Positions 45,243-53,665 of a stretch of DNA of 64,000 nucleotides are shown piece by piece. Origin of the DNA: Fodinibius salicampi (GTDB taxonomy: Bacteria; Bacteroidota; Rhodothermia; Balneolales; Balneolaceae). The notes beneath the pieces were generated by a model that saw nothing but the letters and a program-made list of their open reading frames with translations, ran no database searches and had not been told where the DNA came from. Numbering within the stretch: the first letter of the stretch is position 1; each line of letters begins with the position of its first letter. The translations under genes were made by a program, and so were the position numbers. The stretch is taken from positions 124,001 through 188,000 of the forward strand of contig NZ_BAABRS010000001.1 of the NCBI RefSeq assembly GCF_039545095.1, read 5' to 3'.

Positions 45243-46061
45243 ATGAATATCCAAAAAATTCTGGTACCCATAGATTTCTCGGAATGTTCAAAAACGGCAA
45301 CTTTATTTAGCTTTGAATTAGCAATAAAGCTTGATGCTCGATTATATTTAATGCACTCAATGGACAATATTTTTTCTATGCCATTAGAAGAATTTAAGGA
45401 AGAGTTAACTAAAAATGAGCGTTTCCAGCAAGTAAAAGTAAAGACCATAACAGAAGTCGGGGATCCTGATTTGTCAATACTTACAGAAGCGCAGGTATTG
45501 GATGCGGATCTCATCGTAATGGGAAGCAAGGGTAGTTCCGGTGGCAAAAAACTGTTGGGAAGCACGACCACAAGAGTTGTTTCTAAATCCAATATCCCGG
45601 TACTTGCTATACCCCAGAACAATTCATATGCCGATTTTGAGGATATGGTGTTTATGACTGATTTCAAAGAAGGAGACTTATCCGCATTGTTGGAAATATC
45701 ACATTGGGCCCGGTATTTTAATGCCAATCTGCATGTTCTTCATATTTTTACTGATGATTCTCTTGAGGAATTGATCAAATTCAGAGGATTTAAGGAAGTC
45801 GCTAGAGAACAGGTAGTCTATGAAAAGCTATTCTTTGAGCGGATTTTTAACTCATCTTTTGAAGAGGGATTTTTTAATTATTTAAAAACGCGCAATTCCA
45901 ATCTGTTTATTTTGCCGCGATACAAAAAAGCCCCCTTTCAAAAACTGATAAAAAAAGATCACGCTCGACAAATTGAGTTCGAGTCCAACATACCCTTTCT
46001 CAGTTTACCAGCAGAAAAATTTATAGGGAAGGAACAACAGCACAATACTCTCAAACAATAG
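45243..46061 (+). CDS. Two-domain universal stress protein
   Basis: 272 aa. Domain 1: KILVPIDFSECSKTATLFSF with MGSKGSSGGKKLLGSTTTR (ATP loop, one residue shorter spacing than consensus); domain 2: DMVFMTDFKEGDLSALLEI without the loop, ending IPFLSLPAEKF. Fourth two-domain Usp of the window and most like the one at 21791. Two palindromes lie upstream. Confidence 0.9.
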   Translation: MNIQKILVPIDFSECSKTATLFSFELAIKLDARLYLMHSMDNIFSMPLEEFKEELTKNERFQQVKVKTITEVGDPDLSILTEAQVLDADLIVMGSKGSSGGKKLLGSTTTRVVSKSNIPVLAIPQNNSYADFEDMVFMTDFKEGDLSALLEISHWARYFNANLHVLHIFTDDSLEELIKFRGFKEVAREQVVYEKLFFERIFNSSFEEGFFNYLKTRNSNLFILPRYKKAPFQKLIKKDHARQIEFESNIPFLSLPAEKFIGKEQQHNTLKQ

Positions 46062-46067
46062 AGTGTT

Positions 46068-46252
46068 TCACTCTTTCCATTTAAATTCGATCTTAATACT
46101 AGTGGAAGTAACATCAGATTTAGTACGACGGTCTACATCTATATTTAAAATTACATTTTTGGGTATATCCAGCTTAAAATCATCAGGAAACGCAATATTA
46201 CCTTACCGGAGACTACTGATCCAAAACCTCAAATATCCCGAGTTCCGATCAT
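46068..46252 (-). pseudogene. C-terminal fragment of an unidentified protein
   Basis: The leftward frame reads DRNSGYLRFWISSLR, stop (TAA, 46203-46205), then NIAFPDDFKLDIPKNVILNI...TSTSIKIEFKWKE and a stop at 46068. The alternating strand pattern and aromatic end suggest the tail of a beta-rich, possibly outer-membrane protein. It lies directly after the pentaheme cytochrome gene with no upstream part. A relic, low certainty. Confidence 0.35.
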
Positions 46253-47929
46253 TTATTTTAAAGTAATTTTTGTACTCGCCAAAGCTACAGAAGTACTTTT
46301 CGACATAGAATCATAATAATTTACAAAGCGGTTGGTTTCGGGGGAGTCATAGGGCGCCAGATTTTGAGCCCATCGAAATGCTATGGGCTGGTAATATAAT
46401 TTAGTATCGATTTGCAATGGTCCTTCTATATCCTTCAGATTTATACGGAATCGGATACGATCGGTCCCGCCAATGAAATCCTCATCATCAAATGCCTGAC
46501 CCTGTACCGCAATATCTTCTTTAGCTGTGGATTTGTCGAAGCCATCTGGCAGAATCCTGTTGTCTTTAATAAATTGGATTGCGGTTAGCAGACCCGTGGT
46601 CACCTTACCATCAGGGTCGGCCATAATAGCTTCGTAAACTTGTACTTGGTCCTGACTTGTTATTTCTGAATAGTGCGGTTCATATTTTCCATCGTTATCA
46701 TCGTTGGCATTACCAACAATTGAACCATCCGGACGGACCGCTCCGGATTCAAAAACGATACTACCGTTTCGATCGGTAACGGAAAAATGAATCCAAACAC
46801 GTCTGGATGGATATGCTGTCGGCAATTTATGGCCTGCCAGATTATTGATAGTAACATCAACTATGGCCTGATTATTTTCCATATAAGCGTTTGCTATCGA
46901 AATTTGAGCAGATTTGGTTTGCAGGTGATCTATGGTACGATTGATAGCAGCGTCCATTTCTTGAGGTAAAGCCTGTACGCCCAGTTCATCACGGTATCGA
47001 TTAAGCATACTCATCATAAAAAAGTTACCACCCCGGAAGGAGTGTCGGGAGACATTTTTGCGGGGTTGTCCCCATACCGAAGATATAACTGTGCTGTCTT
47101 GTACTTCAGGCATGTGACAGGATTGACAGCTTTGATCGTCAACAAAACTGCTGTGTTTCCACTCCAAATAGGGGACCTGCTCGGGAAGTTCACCTATAAC
47201 CTCACCTTCGGAATCAAGTGTGTGGGTGTAGAGAGTATGACAAGTAGCACACATTTCGGACTGTTGAATATGCTTCGATTCTTTTTGCTGAAATCCGGAT
47301 GAAGAATGCATGATTTTAGATCTGCCGGCATCTACGGGATATGGGCCATAAACTTCTCGTTGTCCCATTGGCTGCAGCGTATCAATAAGGAACCCGCCTA
47401 CAAAACTTTCACGTTTACCAAAGTTGTCACCCTGGATCTGATGACAGGTTGTACAGGACACACCATCTATAGCAAGCAGATTCTGTTGCGTTACGGCTTT
47501 ATTTGTAGGAAGGTTTGTAAATACTTCTGTCATCTTTCCGTTTGCATTGGCCTGGTAGTGGGCCATGGGCATATGACAGGTAGAACATTCATTTTCAATA
47601 AATGCTTGTGATTCGGGATGATCCATAACTTCACGGCGCACGGCGGCGTGCCAATATGGATCGCGGGCTGAATTGGCCATCATAGAAGCACGCCAGCTTG
47701 ATCCAAAAGAAATATCCTCTCCCGAAGAAGTTATAAGGTTGTTATGGCAGCTCAAGCAGTTGTCTGCTGTCTGGAAAAGCAGGTGATTTGCTATGGTTAC
47801 ATCCATCCCATGAACCTGTGGCACAGAAACAGAATCTGATGTTCCGAAATTAAAGCTTATCCCTAAAGAAATTACCAACACCGGGAGTATAATAATGAAA
47901 ATTAAATGTTTATTTACAGATTTTGCCAT
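46253..47929 (-). CDS. Secreted pentaheme cytochrome c
   Basis: 558 aa. Signal anchor (HLIFIIILPVLVISLGISF), then five heme motifs in the first 300 residues: CLSCH, CSTCH, CTTCH, CATCH, CQSCH. The C-terminal part (about 340-560) is a beta-rich domain with a GHKLPTAYPSRRVWIHF strand. Probable periplasmic or surface electron carrier or oxidoreductase such as the cytochrome c554-like group. 25 bp downstream of the cytochrome-barrel gene, so in one operon under the palindrome at 49241. Confidence 0.88.
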   Translation of the reverse strand: MAKSVNKHLIFIIILPVLVISLGISFNFGTSDSVSVPQVHGMDVTIANHLLFQTADNCLSCHNNLITSSGEDISFGSSWRASMMANSARDPYWHAAVRREVMDHPESQAFIENECSTCHMPMAHYQANANGKMTEVFTNLPTNKAVTQQNLLAIDGVSCTTCHQIQGDNFGKRESFVGGFLIDTLQPMGQREVYGPYPVDAGRSKIMHSSSGFQQKESKHIQQSEMCATCHTLYTHTLDSEGEVIGELPEQVPYLEWKHSSFVDDQSCQSCHMPEVQDSTVISSVWGQPRKNVSRHSFRGGNFFMMSMLNRYRDELGVQALPQEMDAAINRTIDHLQTKSAQISIANAYMENNQAIVDVTINNLAGHKLPTAYPSRRVWIHFSVTDRNGSIVFESGAVRPDGSIVGNANDDNDGKYEPHYSEITSQDQVQVYEAIMADPDGKVTTGLLTAIQFIKDNRILPDGFDKSTAKEDIAVQGQAFDDEDFIGGTDRIRFRINLKDIEGPLQIDTKLYYQPIAFRWAQNLAPYDSPETNRFVNYYDSMSKSTSVALASTKITLK

Positions 47930-47954
47930 GAGGTTTCCTTTTCATTGTGATTCT

Positions 47955-49142
47955 TTACCAGCCTTCAAAGATTCCCCCGTCAAACCAGTCCCACAGGATA
48001 TACACCATAAGTTGGGTATCCCGCTCAGGGTCGTCCGCCGGAATTCGCACCCCAATATTCAGCATAATATGTTGTCGGGTGTTAAGAGTCACCTGCATTT
48101 GGGGTGCAATGTCCCACTGTGTAACAGCTCCTGATTCAATTTCCCTGGAGCCGAGAATCTCAACCATGGGCGACCACGTTCGTCCCCAGGGGATTGGATT
48201 AAAACTCTTGCCTATCGCAGCTCGCCAAAAAGCTTCGTCCTCTGCTTTGTCACGGAGCAGGGGATATTCTAGGCCGGTTTGAAGGTGAAAAAATCCTCCA
48301 CGGGGGAGGATCTGGCCGTAGGATGCAAAAGGCTCCAGCACCGTCGTCCCAATTCCGTATCTGGTAGCTTCATCGCCGGTGGGGACAATAACTTCTCCAG
48401 TTAAACTAAAGATGGATCCGCTGTTGAGGTTATGATAGAGCGTTCTTTTTACTCCCAGAGCCATATCTCCAAGGTGTCCACCACTCCAGCCACCATTGCG
48501 TTGCTGGGTATATCCGAAAGGAAAAACAATTTCAAGCTGATTCCGGGCGCCAAACCGACGTTCATATACGATTTCATTATTGACAGCGCCTTCATTTTCC
48601 ATATCAATGGAGGTGGAAAAAACCGCTTCGTCTTCGGGGTATGCCTTTTCCGTAACCAGGGGGCGAGGCAGATTTAGCTCTCCACGTGGCCAGTTGTCAT
48701 CAGTGCAAAAGGTTCGAAGATGGTCCATGATTTTTTTTAGATCCCGTTCCGACAAAGCTTTGCCAAAGGCAGGCATCTCCTTTGAGAACCCCCGGGTAGG
48801 TCCACCTTGATGTGCTATGGCTATCCAGTCTCCATCGGGTTCCCGGGTGGCAAAATTACATTCAGTGAAGTCGGGCGGAGCCACTTCAAGTCCCAGCTGA
48901 GTTGTGGAAGTACCTTTGCCGTCGGCTCCGTGGCAATTGGCACATGCCTTCTTATAAAGTTCCGCACCTGTTTTCGGAGGGTTTGCTATCGAGGAGTCGT
49001 ACGTTAGCGTTGAGTATGCTTTGTCGCTGGAATGAAACTGGAAATTATCTTGCTGGGTATGGGTAACCGACGTAAAGGCAAAAAATACCAGTGTTACCGT
49101 GGTGATGAATAAAATTCTTCTGAACGGATAAATTTTTCCCAT
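47955..49142 (-). CDS. Monoheme cytochrome c fused to outer-membrane beta-barrel
   Basis: 395 aa. Signal peptide (about 1-30), cytochrome c domain (55-145) with AELYKKACANCHGADGKG and the axial Met candidate in EMPAFGKALSERDLKKIMDHL; then residues 165-395 are amphipathic strands (ARNQLEIVFPFGYTQQ, GDMALGVKRTLYHNL, IMLNIGVRIPADD) ending in an aromatic-rich strand (VYILWDWFDGGIFEGW), a barrel-like domain. Heme domain and barrel in one chain, next to a pentaheme cytochrome, suggests electron transfer across the outer membrane (inference). Confidence 0.8.
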   Translation of the reverse strand: MGKIYPFRRILFITTVTLVFFAFTSVTHTQQDNFQFHSSDKAYSTLTYDSSIANPPKTGAELYKKACANCHGADGKGTSTTQLGLEVAPPDFTECNFATREPDGDWIAIAHQGGPTRGFSKEMPAFGKALSERDLKKIMDHLRTFCTDDNWPRGELNLPRPLVTEKAYPEDEAVFSTSIDMENEGAVNNEIVYERRFGARNQLEIVFPFGYTQQRNGGWSGGHLGDMALGVKRTLYHNLNSGSIFSLTGEVIVPTGDEATRYGIGTTVLEPFASYGQILPRGGFFHLQTGLEYPLLRDKAEDEAFWRAAIGKSFNPIPWGRTWSPMVEILGSREIESGAVTQWDIAPQMQVTLNTRQHIMLNIGVRIPADDPERDTQLMVYILWDWFDGGIFEGW

Positions 49143-49240
49143 CGCATGCTCCTACCTAATAATTATTAAATCCTTTCATCTGTTATTACAATTAAACAGC
49201 TATCAGGTCTCAATTATTAAGAAGGAATGTTGATTTCTCT

Positions 49241-49259
49241 TGTAGGTATTATCCTTACA
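49241..49259. promoter_or_regulatory. 19-bp palindrome upstream of cytochrome operon
   Basis: TGTAGGTATTATCCTTACA, one of the best copies, central T. 99 bp upstream of the cytochrome-barrel start. Confidence 0.75.
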
Positions 49260-49501
49260 ACAGGTTTTAAGATTGGCAGAATATTCTGATTAGTAACATC
49301 TCAATTACACTAAGTCCTTATCTGATACCGATCGCAGTTATTAAAGAAATTATATCCTTTTAAAGTTAATTTTGTCCTGTGGTGATAAATGCAGCTAAGA
49401 CGTGAGATGTGTTTTCCAGAGCATTAAACTTTTTGATATATGTTTTACTTGTGAATTATGATTAAATCGGTGTCACGAAGTAAACTTAATTCCTACAGTT
49501 G

Positions 49502-49520
49502 TTTAGGTAAATCCCTTACA
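49502..49520. promoter_or_regulatory. 19-bp palindrome upstream of DUF6567 gene
   Basis: TTTAGGTAAATCCCTTACA, central A. 61 bp before the DUF6567 lipoprotein start. Confidence 0.7.
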
Positions 49521-49580
49521 TCTTCGGAAATGGAAATTTGTTAAATAGGTTTAAATTTATAACCCAAAGGAGAAGCTATC

Positions 49581-49991
49581 TTGAAAAACATTTTGATACC
49601 AACACTACTACTGGCAATGTTACTTACCGCATGTACCAGCTCAGGGGCTTTTTTATCGGCTAATCAAACAATTGTCAATCTGAATGAGGGCAACTATGCT
49701 TTATCGGCAACAAATGTCGCCGGAGAGGCAGAGTCCGCCTACCTGCTCGGGTTAAGTTATTCAACCGGTTTTACGGCCAGTACTTTGGCTATTGCCAGGG
49801 TTGAAGGTACAGGAATGCTGTATGCCGAAGCTCTGGAAAATCTGTGGGAAAATTATGAAAATGAATATGGGGCGATTTCAGGTCAAAAGCTGGCGCTTAC
49901 CAATGTTCGATACGATACGGATATCCTGAATCTTGTACTTTACACAAAAGTGAAAGTTATGGTGAGAGCCGATATTGTTGAATTTGAATGA
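49581..49991 (+). CDS. DUF6567-like lipoprotein
   Basis: 136 aa from a TTG start preceded by aaaggag. Lipobox LLTAC at residues 14-18 marks a lipoprotein. The body fits the DUF6567 pattern: ANQTIVNLNEGNYALSATNV, LGLSYSTGF, GMLYAEALENLWENYENEYG, KLALTNVRYD, and a final VMVRADIVEF. Function unknown; common in Bacteroidota-like genomes. Palindrome 61 bp upstream. Confidence 0.75.
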   Translation: MKNILIPTLLLAMLLTACTSSGAFLSANQTIVNLNEGNYALSATNVAGEAESAYLLGLSYSTGFTASTLAIARVEGTGMLYAEALENLWENYENEYGAISGQKLALTNVRYDTDILNLVLYTKVKVMVRADIVEFE

Positions 49992-50240
49992 TCTGCCTGT
50001 AGTAAAGAGTGTTTTGGAAAATCACGCATTTTGATCAGTATTAAAGCGTGAGGAAATTCAAAATCGTACCATAGAAAGGCATATGTGTGGGTTTTGAATT
50101 TGTGAAAATGCAGGGATTAGCTAAAAGAACGGTTTTGCAAAGGCTCTATAAAATGATAATAGTTCGGATGGCAAGGACGCATCAATAGTAGGTCTAAAGT
50201 AATCTTAAGCCGGGCGTGGGGTTCTATTGGATCTCATTTT

Positions 50241-51331
50241 TCAGTTCTCGGAGTAAAGAAAAGAATAGCTAAAAGTATCAATTTGAGCAGCATGACTGTG
50301 TCCCACAGAAATATTGGACAAAACGATCACTCCTTTTCTATTGTCTGCATCCAATACCATGGAAGAGCGGTAAGCCCCTGTCCCCCCATTGTGCCAATAC
50401 CATGTTGTGGTTGAATCCCGCCTTAGGATAAACCAACCCAGCGCAATATCCATTTTTTTGCTTATACTGAATGTCTTTTCCCGTTGTAATTTCAAAATTA
50501 CATCATCCTTGTCAAAATTGGCCTGACCGAATTTGACCAGATCCTCCGAAGTGGAAAGAATAGCTCCGGCCCCCGGAATGGCCCCCAGATCCCAGTTGCT
50601 GGCAGTTTTCCCGCGCTTACTTAATCCCGGTATAAGTTTATCCTCAACCAATGATCGTTGCTTCGTGGATTATTGCATATCCAATGGTTGGAAGATCACT
50701 TGTTGTAACATCTCCTCGTATGATTGATCTTCAAACTGGGTCAACACATATCCAAGGATGCCGGCCCCGATATTGGAATACTGAAATACTTTACCCCGTT
50801 CGTTTTCTGATTCCATTTTGTTGCTCATATAGTTTCGGAGTTTTTCTTCATCATAATCTTTATAGGGATTATCCATGTGCCATAGTAATTCCCTTATAAA
50901 GCCAGAAGGACTTCTGGGCAGACCTAACATATGATTTACGAGCTCTTTGAAAGTAATCTGCAAGCTGTCTTTTAGCGGGAAGTTTGAGTAATGCTGTATT
51001 GGCTGATCAAGCAGTAGTTTATCACGATAAGCCAGATTGGCAAGCAGGGTAGAGGTAAATATTTTCGAAAGGGATCCTATTTCAAATACGCGTCTTTTGT
51101 TGTCAATCGTTTGTATCGTATCAGCTGTACGGATACCCCATAAAATACCGTGGATGTGTCATCAATGAATGCGATCGACAGTTGGGTCTGGTTGGGATAG
51201 TAACGTAGTGTGTTAAAAACATGGTCTATCTGTGCCTCGGATACCCCGGGTGAGTGCTGAAGGTTATTTATGGCTACTTCAGGATTGCTGACACTTCCAA
51301 AGGCAGTAACCATTATGATTAATTTCATCAT
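50241..51331 (-). pseudogene. Class C beta-lactamase-like serine hydrolase, broken
   Basis: Reading leftward: signal-like start and STVFYGV, then a frameshift near 51125-51150 into IRTADTIQTIDNKRRVFEIG followed by SLSKIFTS (SxxK motif), FQYSNIG (YxN) and PLDMQ, an in-frame TAA at 50670-50672, then STKQRSLVEDKLIPGL and HNGGTGAYRS (KTG-equivalent). All three catalytic motifs survive, but one frameshift and one nonsense codon break the gene. Recent decay is likely because the motifs are intact. Confidence 0.8.
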
Positions 51332-51485
51332 AAATTCCTCTTGTTTTATTAGTTAAATGGTGTGTTTGTGAACTTCAGATTTAGTTAAGTCTAAGTAAGT
51401 CGTTCGCTTTTAGTGTACCATTTTATGATTCTACAGTATGTTAGCAGTCCTGCTAAATCTGCTGTGGGAATTTGGCATGCACGGA

Positions 51486-51504
51486 TATAAGTGATTTACC
51501 TACA
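51486..51504. promoter_or_regulatory. 19-bp palindrome upstream of DUF6064 gene
   Basis: TATAAGTGATTTACCTACA, right half intact, central T. 82 bp before the DUF6064 start. Confidence 0.55.
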
Positions 51505-51585
51505 TTGATTTGGTGCTTTCCCTTCCAACGGTATAATCAAGGATCTCATAAGTTTTTTTATCAATGAAAACATGAAAGACATGAA

Positions 51586-52249
51586 ATGAGGGAACTGCCG
51601 TTTACGATAGATCAATTTTTACAGGTATTTGAAGTCTATAACCGAGCTATTTGGCCAACACAATTTGTTGCTTATCTGCTTGGTACAGTGGTGATATGGC
51701 TTGTAATAAAACAGGGTCTATCCTCCGAAATATATATAAACCGAATAATTGGTTTATTCTGGATTTGGATGGGAGTAATTTATCACATCATCTTTTTTGC
51801 AGTGATAAATCCTGCAGCTTATATCTTTGGAGCTCTGTTTATCCTGCAGGGGGGGCATTCTAGTGACTGAAATAAAAGATGTCCAACTACGATATAGATT
51901 TGGAAAAGATATTTATAGTGTAACAGGTATTATTTTTATCCTGTATAGCATAATTATTTATCCGCTGCTCGGATATAGTTTTGGCCACGTCTATCCGCAG
52001 TCGCCTGTGTTTGGACTTGCCCCCTGTCCAACAACCATATTTACCTTTGGAATACTTCTCCAGGCCAAAGGGAGAATCCCCCTTTGGCTCATAGCCATAC
52101 CCGGAATCTGGTCGCTCGTAGGCTTTTCTGCCGCATTCCAACTTGGGATCTACGAAGATATTGGATTGATCGTAGCAGGAGTGTTGGGAGTAGGTATGCT
52201 GATGTTCAAAAATCATAAATCAAAATTTGATATTGCATATGGAACGTAA
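51586..52249 (+). pseudogene. DUF6064 membrane protein, frameshifted at a G7 run
   Basis: The N-terminal part (LPFTIDQFLQVFEVYNRAIWPTQ ... YHIIFFAVINPAAYIFGALFILQGG) and the C-terminal part (IKDVQLRYRFGKDIYSVTGIIF ... PCPTTIFTFGILLQAKGRIPLWLIAIPGIWS) are the two halves of one DUF6064 protein of about 220 aa but lie in different frames. The shift falls at seven G residues (51849-51855); removing one G restores ILQGGILVTEIKDVQ. Either real slippage (phase variation or decay) or a base-calling error. Confidence 0.8.
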
Positions 52250-52691
52250 CAGATTCATTAAATCCGGCAAAAGTTTTTATATCCTGATGGGATTGATCCT
52301 ATTTCAGGGAATAAGCGGAATTTTTGGAGGAGGCGCATTAATACTGGATTCCAGCGGTGCTATATTGCAAATGCCACTCAGTATGCTTAGAGGTTCACCT
52401 TTTGAAACATTTTTGGTACCCGGAGTCATCCTCTTTTTTGTATTGGGGATTTTCCCATTGATCGTGTTTTCAGGGCTCTGGAAGAGAAAGTCATGGGCAT
52501 GGACAGGAGCACTACTGGTGAGTATCGCTCTTATAATTTGGATTAGTGTTGAAATCGCCTTGGTAGGATATCACTCCGAACCGCCCCTGCAGTTGATGTA
52601 TGGGTTAGTGGGAGTGGCTTTATTGTTGCTAACGCTGATGTCTTCTGTTCAGCATAGGCTTAGAAGTGATGCTTTTCGCGCTAAAAAGTAA
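52239..52691 (+). CDS. Four-helix membrane protein, unknown
   Basis: 150 aa from ATG 52239 (an in-frame ATG at 52227 is possible). Four hydrophobic helices, e.g. SFYILMGLILFQGISGIFGGGALIL and TFLVPGVILFFVLGIFPLIVFSGLW; WAWTGALLVSIALIIWISVEIALVGY. Overlaps the DUF6064 end by about 11 bp. Resembles small integral proteins with no assigned role. Confidence 0.65.
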   Translation: MERNRFIKSGKSFYILMGLILFQGISGIFGGGALILDSSGAILQMPLSMLRGSPFETFLVPGVILFFVLGIFPLIVFSGLWKRKSWAWTGALLVSIALIIWISVEIALVGYHSEPPLQLMYGLVGVALLLLTLMSSVQHRLRSDAFRAKK

Positions 52692-52699
52692 AATTTACT

Positions 52700-53041
52700 A
52701 TGGGGAAAATAATCTTCTCGCTTGTCATAGTTATCCATGGGTTAATTCACTTGTTGGGATTTGTAAAAGCCTATGATTTGGCACCCGTTGAACAGCTAAC
52801 CGAAAATATATCTAAAACAGCGGGGCTGATCTGGCTGCTGGTATGCATACTGTTCTTGGTCACAGTATTTCTTTACTTTACTCAGAACGATGTCTGGTGG
52901 GTAGTAGGACTAGTGGCGGTTATTATTTCGCAGGTGCTTATTATTCTTTCCTGGAGCGATGCCAAAGCGGGGACAATTGCTAATATTATCATTGTGATAC
53001 CTATCATTATAGCTATTGCCGATCATCTCCCAGATAACTAA
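52700..53041 (+). CDS. Small membrane protein, unknown
   Basis: 113 aa with three or four helices; HGLIHLLGFVKAYDLAPVEQLTENISKTAGLIWLLVCILF is a recurring pattern in short hypothetical membrane proteins of this phylum. 8-bp gap from the previous gene, so same transcript. Confidence 0.65.
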   Translation: MGKIIFSLVIVIHGLIHLLGFVKAYDLAPVEQLTENISKTAGLIWLLVCILFLVTVFLYFTQNDVWWVVGLVAVIISQVLIILSWSDAKAGTIANIIIVIPIIIAIADHLPDN

Positions 53042-53047
53042 TGCTTA

Positions 53048-53289
53048 TTATTTGATGTCAAAAGATGGCAAGAATCGATAACTCATCACATAAAACTGCT
53101 TTACCGGGTAGGCAGTACTGCCACGTTTCTCGCGCTTGGATTTAACGTGGTTGATGTGGCACTGGGGATCGGTAAGGCGAACTTATTTTTCCTGGAGCAA
53201 GAGAGGCTGTCGGTGGTTTGCTGACTATCACATGGTTTCTTCTTACGGCACTTAGGTTATTCAAATTGAGTGAATCTAGAATTGGGTGA
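53048..53289 (+). pseudogene. Membrane-protein relic with internal loss
   Basis: One frame gives WQESITHHIKLLYRVGSTATFLALGFN and VVDVALGIG; another gives GAREAVGGLLTITWFLLTALRLFKLSES and a stop at 53287-53289. Together they look like the first and last helices of a DUF4386-like membrane protein with the middle missing. Weak evidence. Confidence 0.3.
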
Positions 53290-53665
53290 AAATAGTTACC
53301 CGCAAGTGATCATTCTAAGAGTAAAGAAAACCCCTACAAATTTTTTATGATTTGTCTTGCAGGGGGCGCCTGAAAAACTGGTAAAATTCAGTAGTGATAA
53401 TTTAGAATACAAAAGAGGAAGTCTTATGGAAAGTTTTACAAAAAGTTAGAAAATGGGAAAAGTTATAACTCTGAATGAGCCCAAAATTACCAATCATCGG
53501 TGGCAAAGGCTCTCTAAGCTCGGTGGGCGGCTTATACAGATCTGCAACATCCTACAGAGATCGATACCGGGTAAAGAGTAAAAATCCTTCTGATTTGAAT
53601 TAATCGTCCAGATAAATTGAACAGCAAGTCAAAAGAATCAATTCAACTAAAATACCTATCCAAAA
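53290..53665. other. Gene-poor stretch before the MMPL exporter
   Basis: 376 bp. A 42-codon rightward frame (53453-53581, MGKVITLNEPKITNHRWQRLSKLGG...) has no clear ribosome site or family. An imperfect inverted repeat with ccccta/aggggg ends spans about 53331-53367. A half palindrome lies at 53320-53338. Confidence 0.35.
53320..53338. promoter_or_regulatory. Possible 19-bp palindrome, right half only
   Basis: AGTAAAGAAAACCCCTACA, central A; left half poor. 328 bp before the MMPL gene, unlike the usual distance, so doubtful. Confidence 0.25.

Larger units (their letters stand above)
49143..49580. other. Divergent promoter region, two palindromes
   Basis: 438 bp between the leftward cytochrome operon and the rightward DUF6567 gene. 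Contains the palindromes at 49241 and 49502, each close to one of the genes. Nothing else recognisable. Confidence 0.6.

Noticed and set aside
45191-45727. Leftward 178-codon frame over the Usp gene
   Set aside because: Antisense of a clear Usp; no ribosome site or domain.
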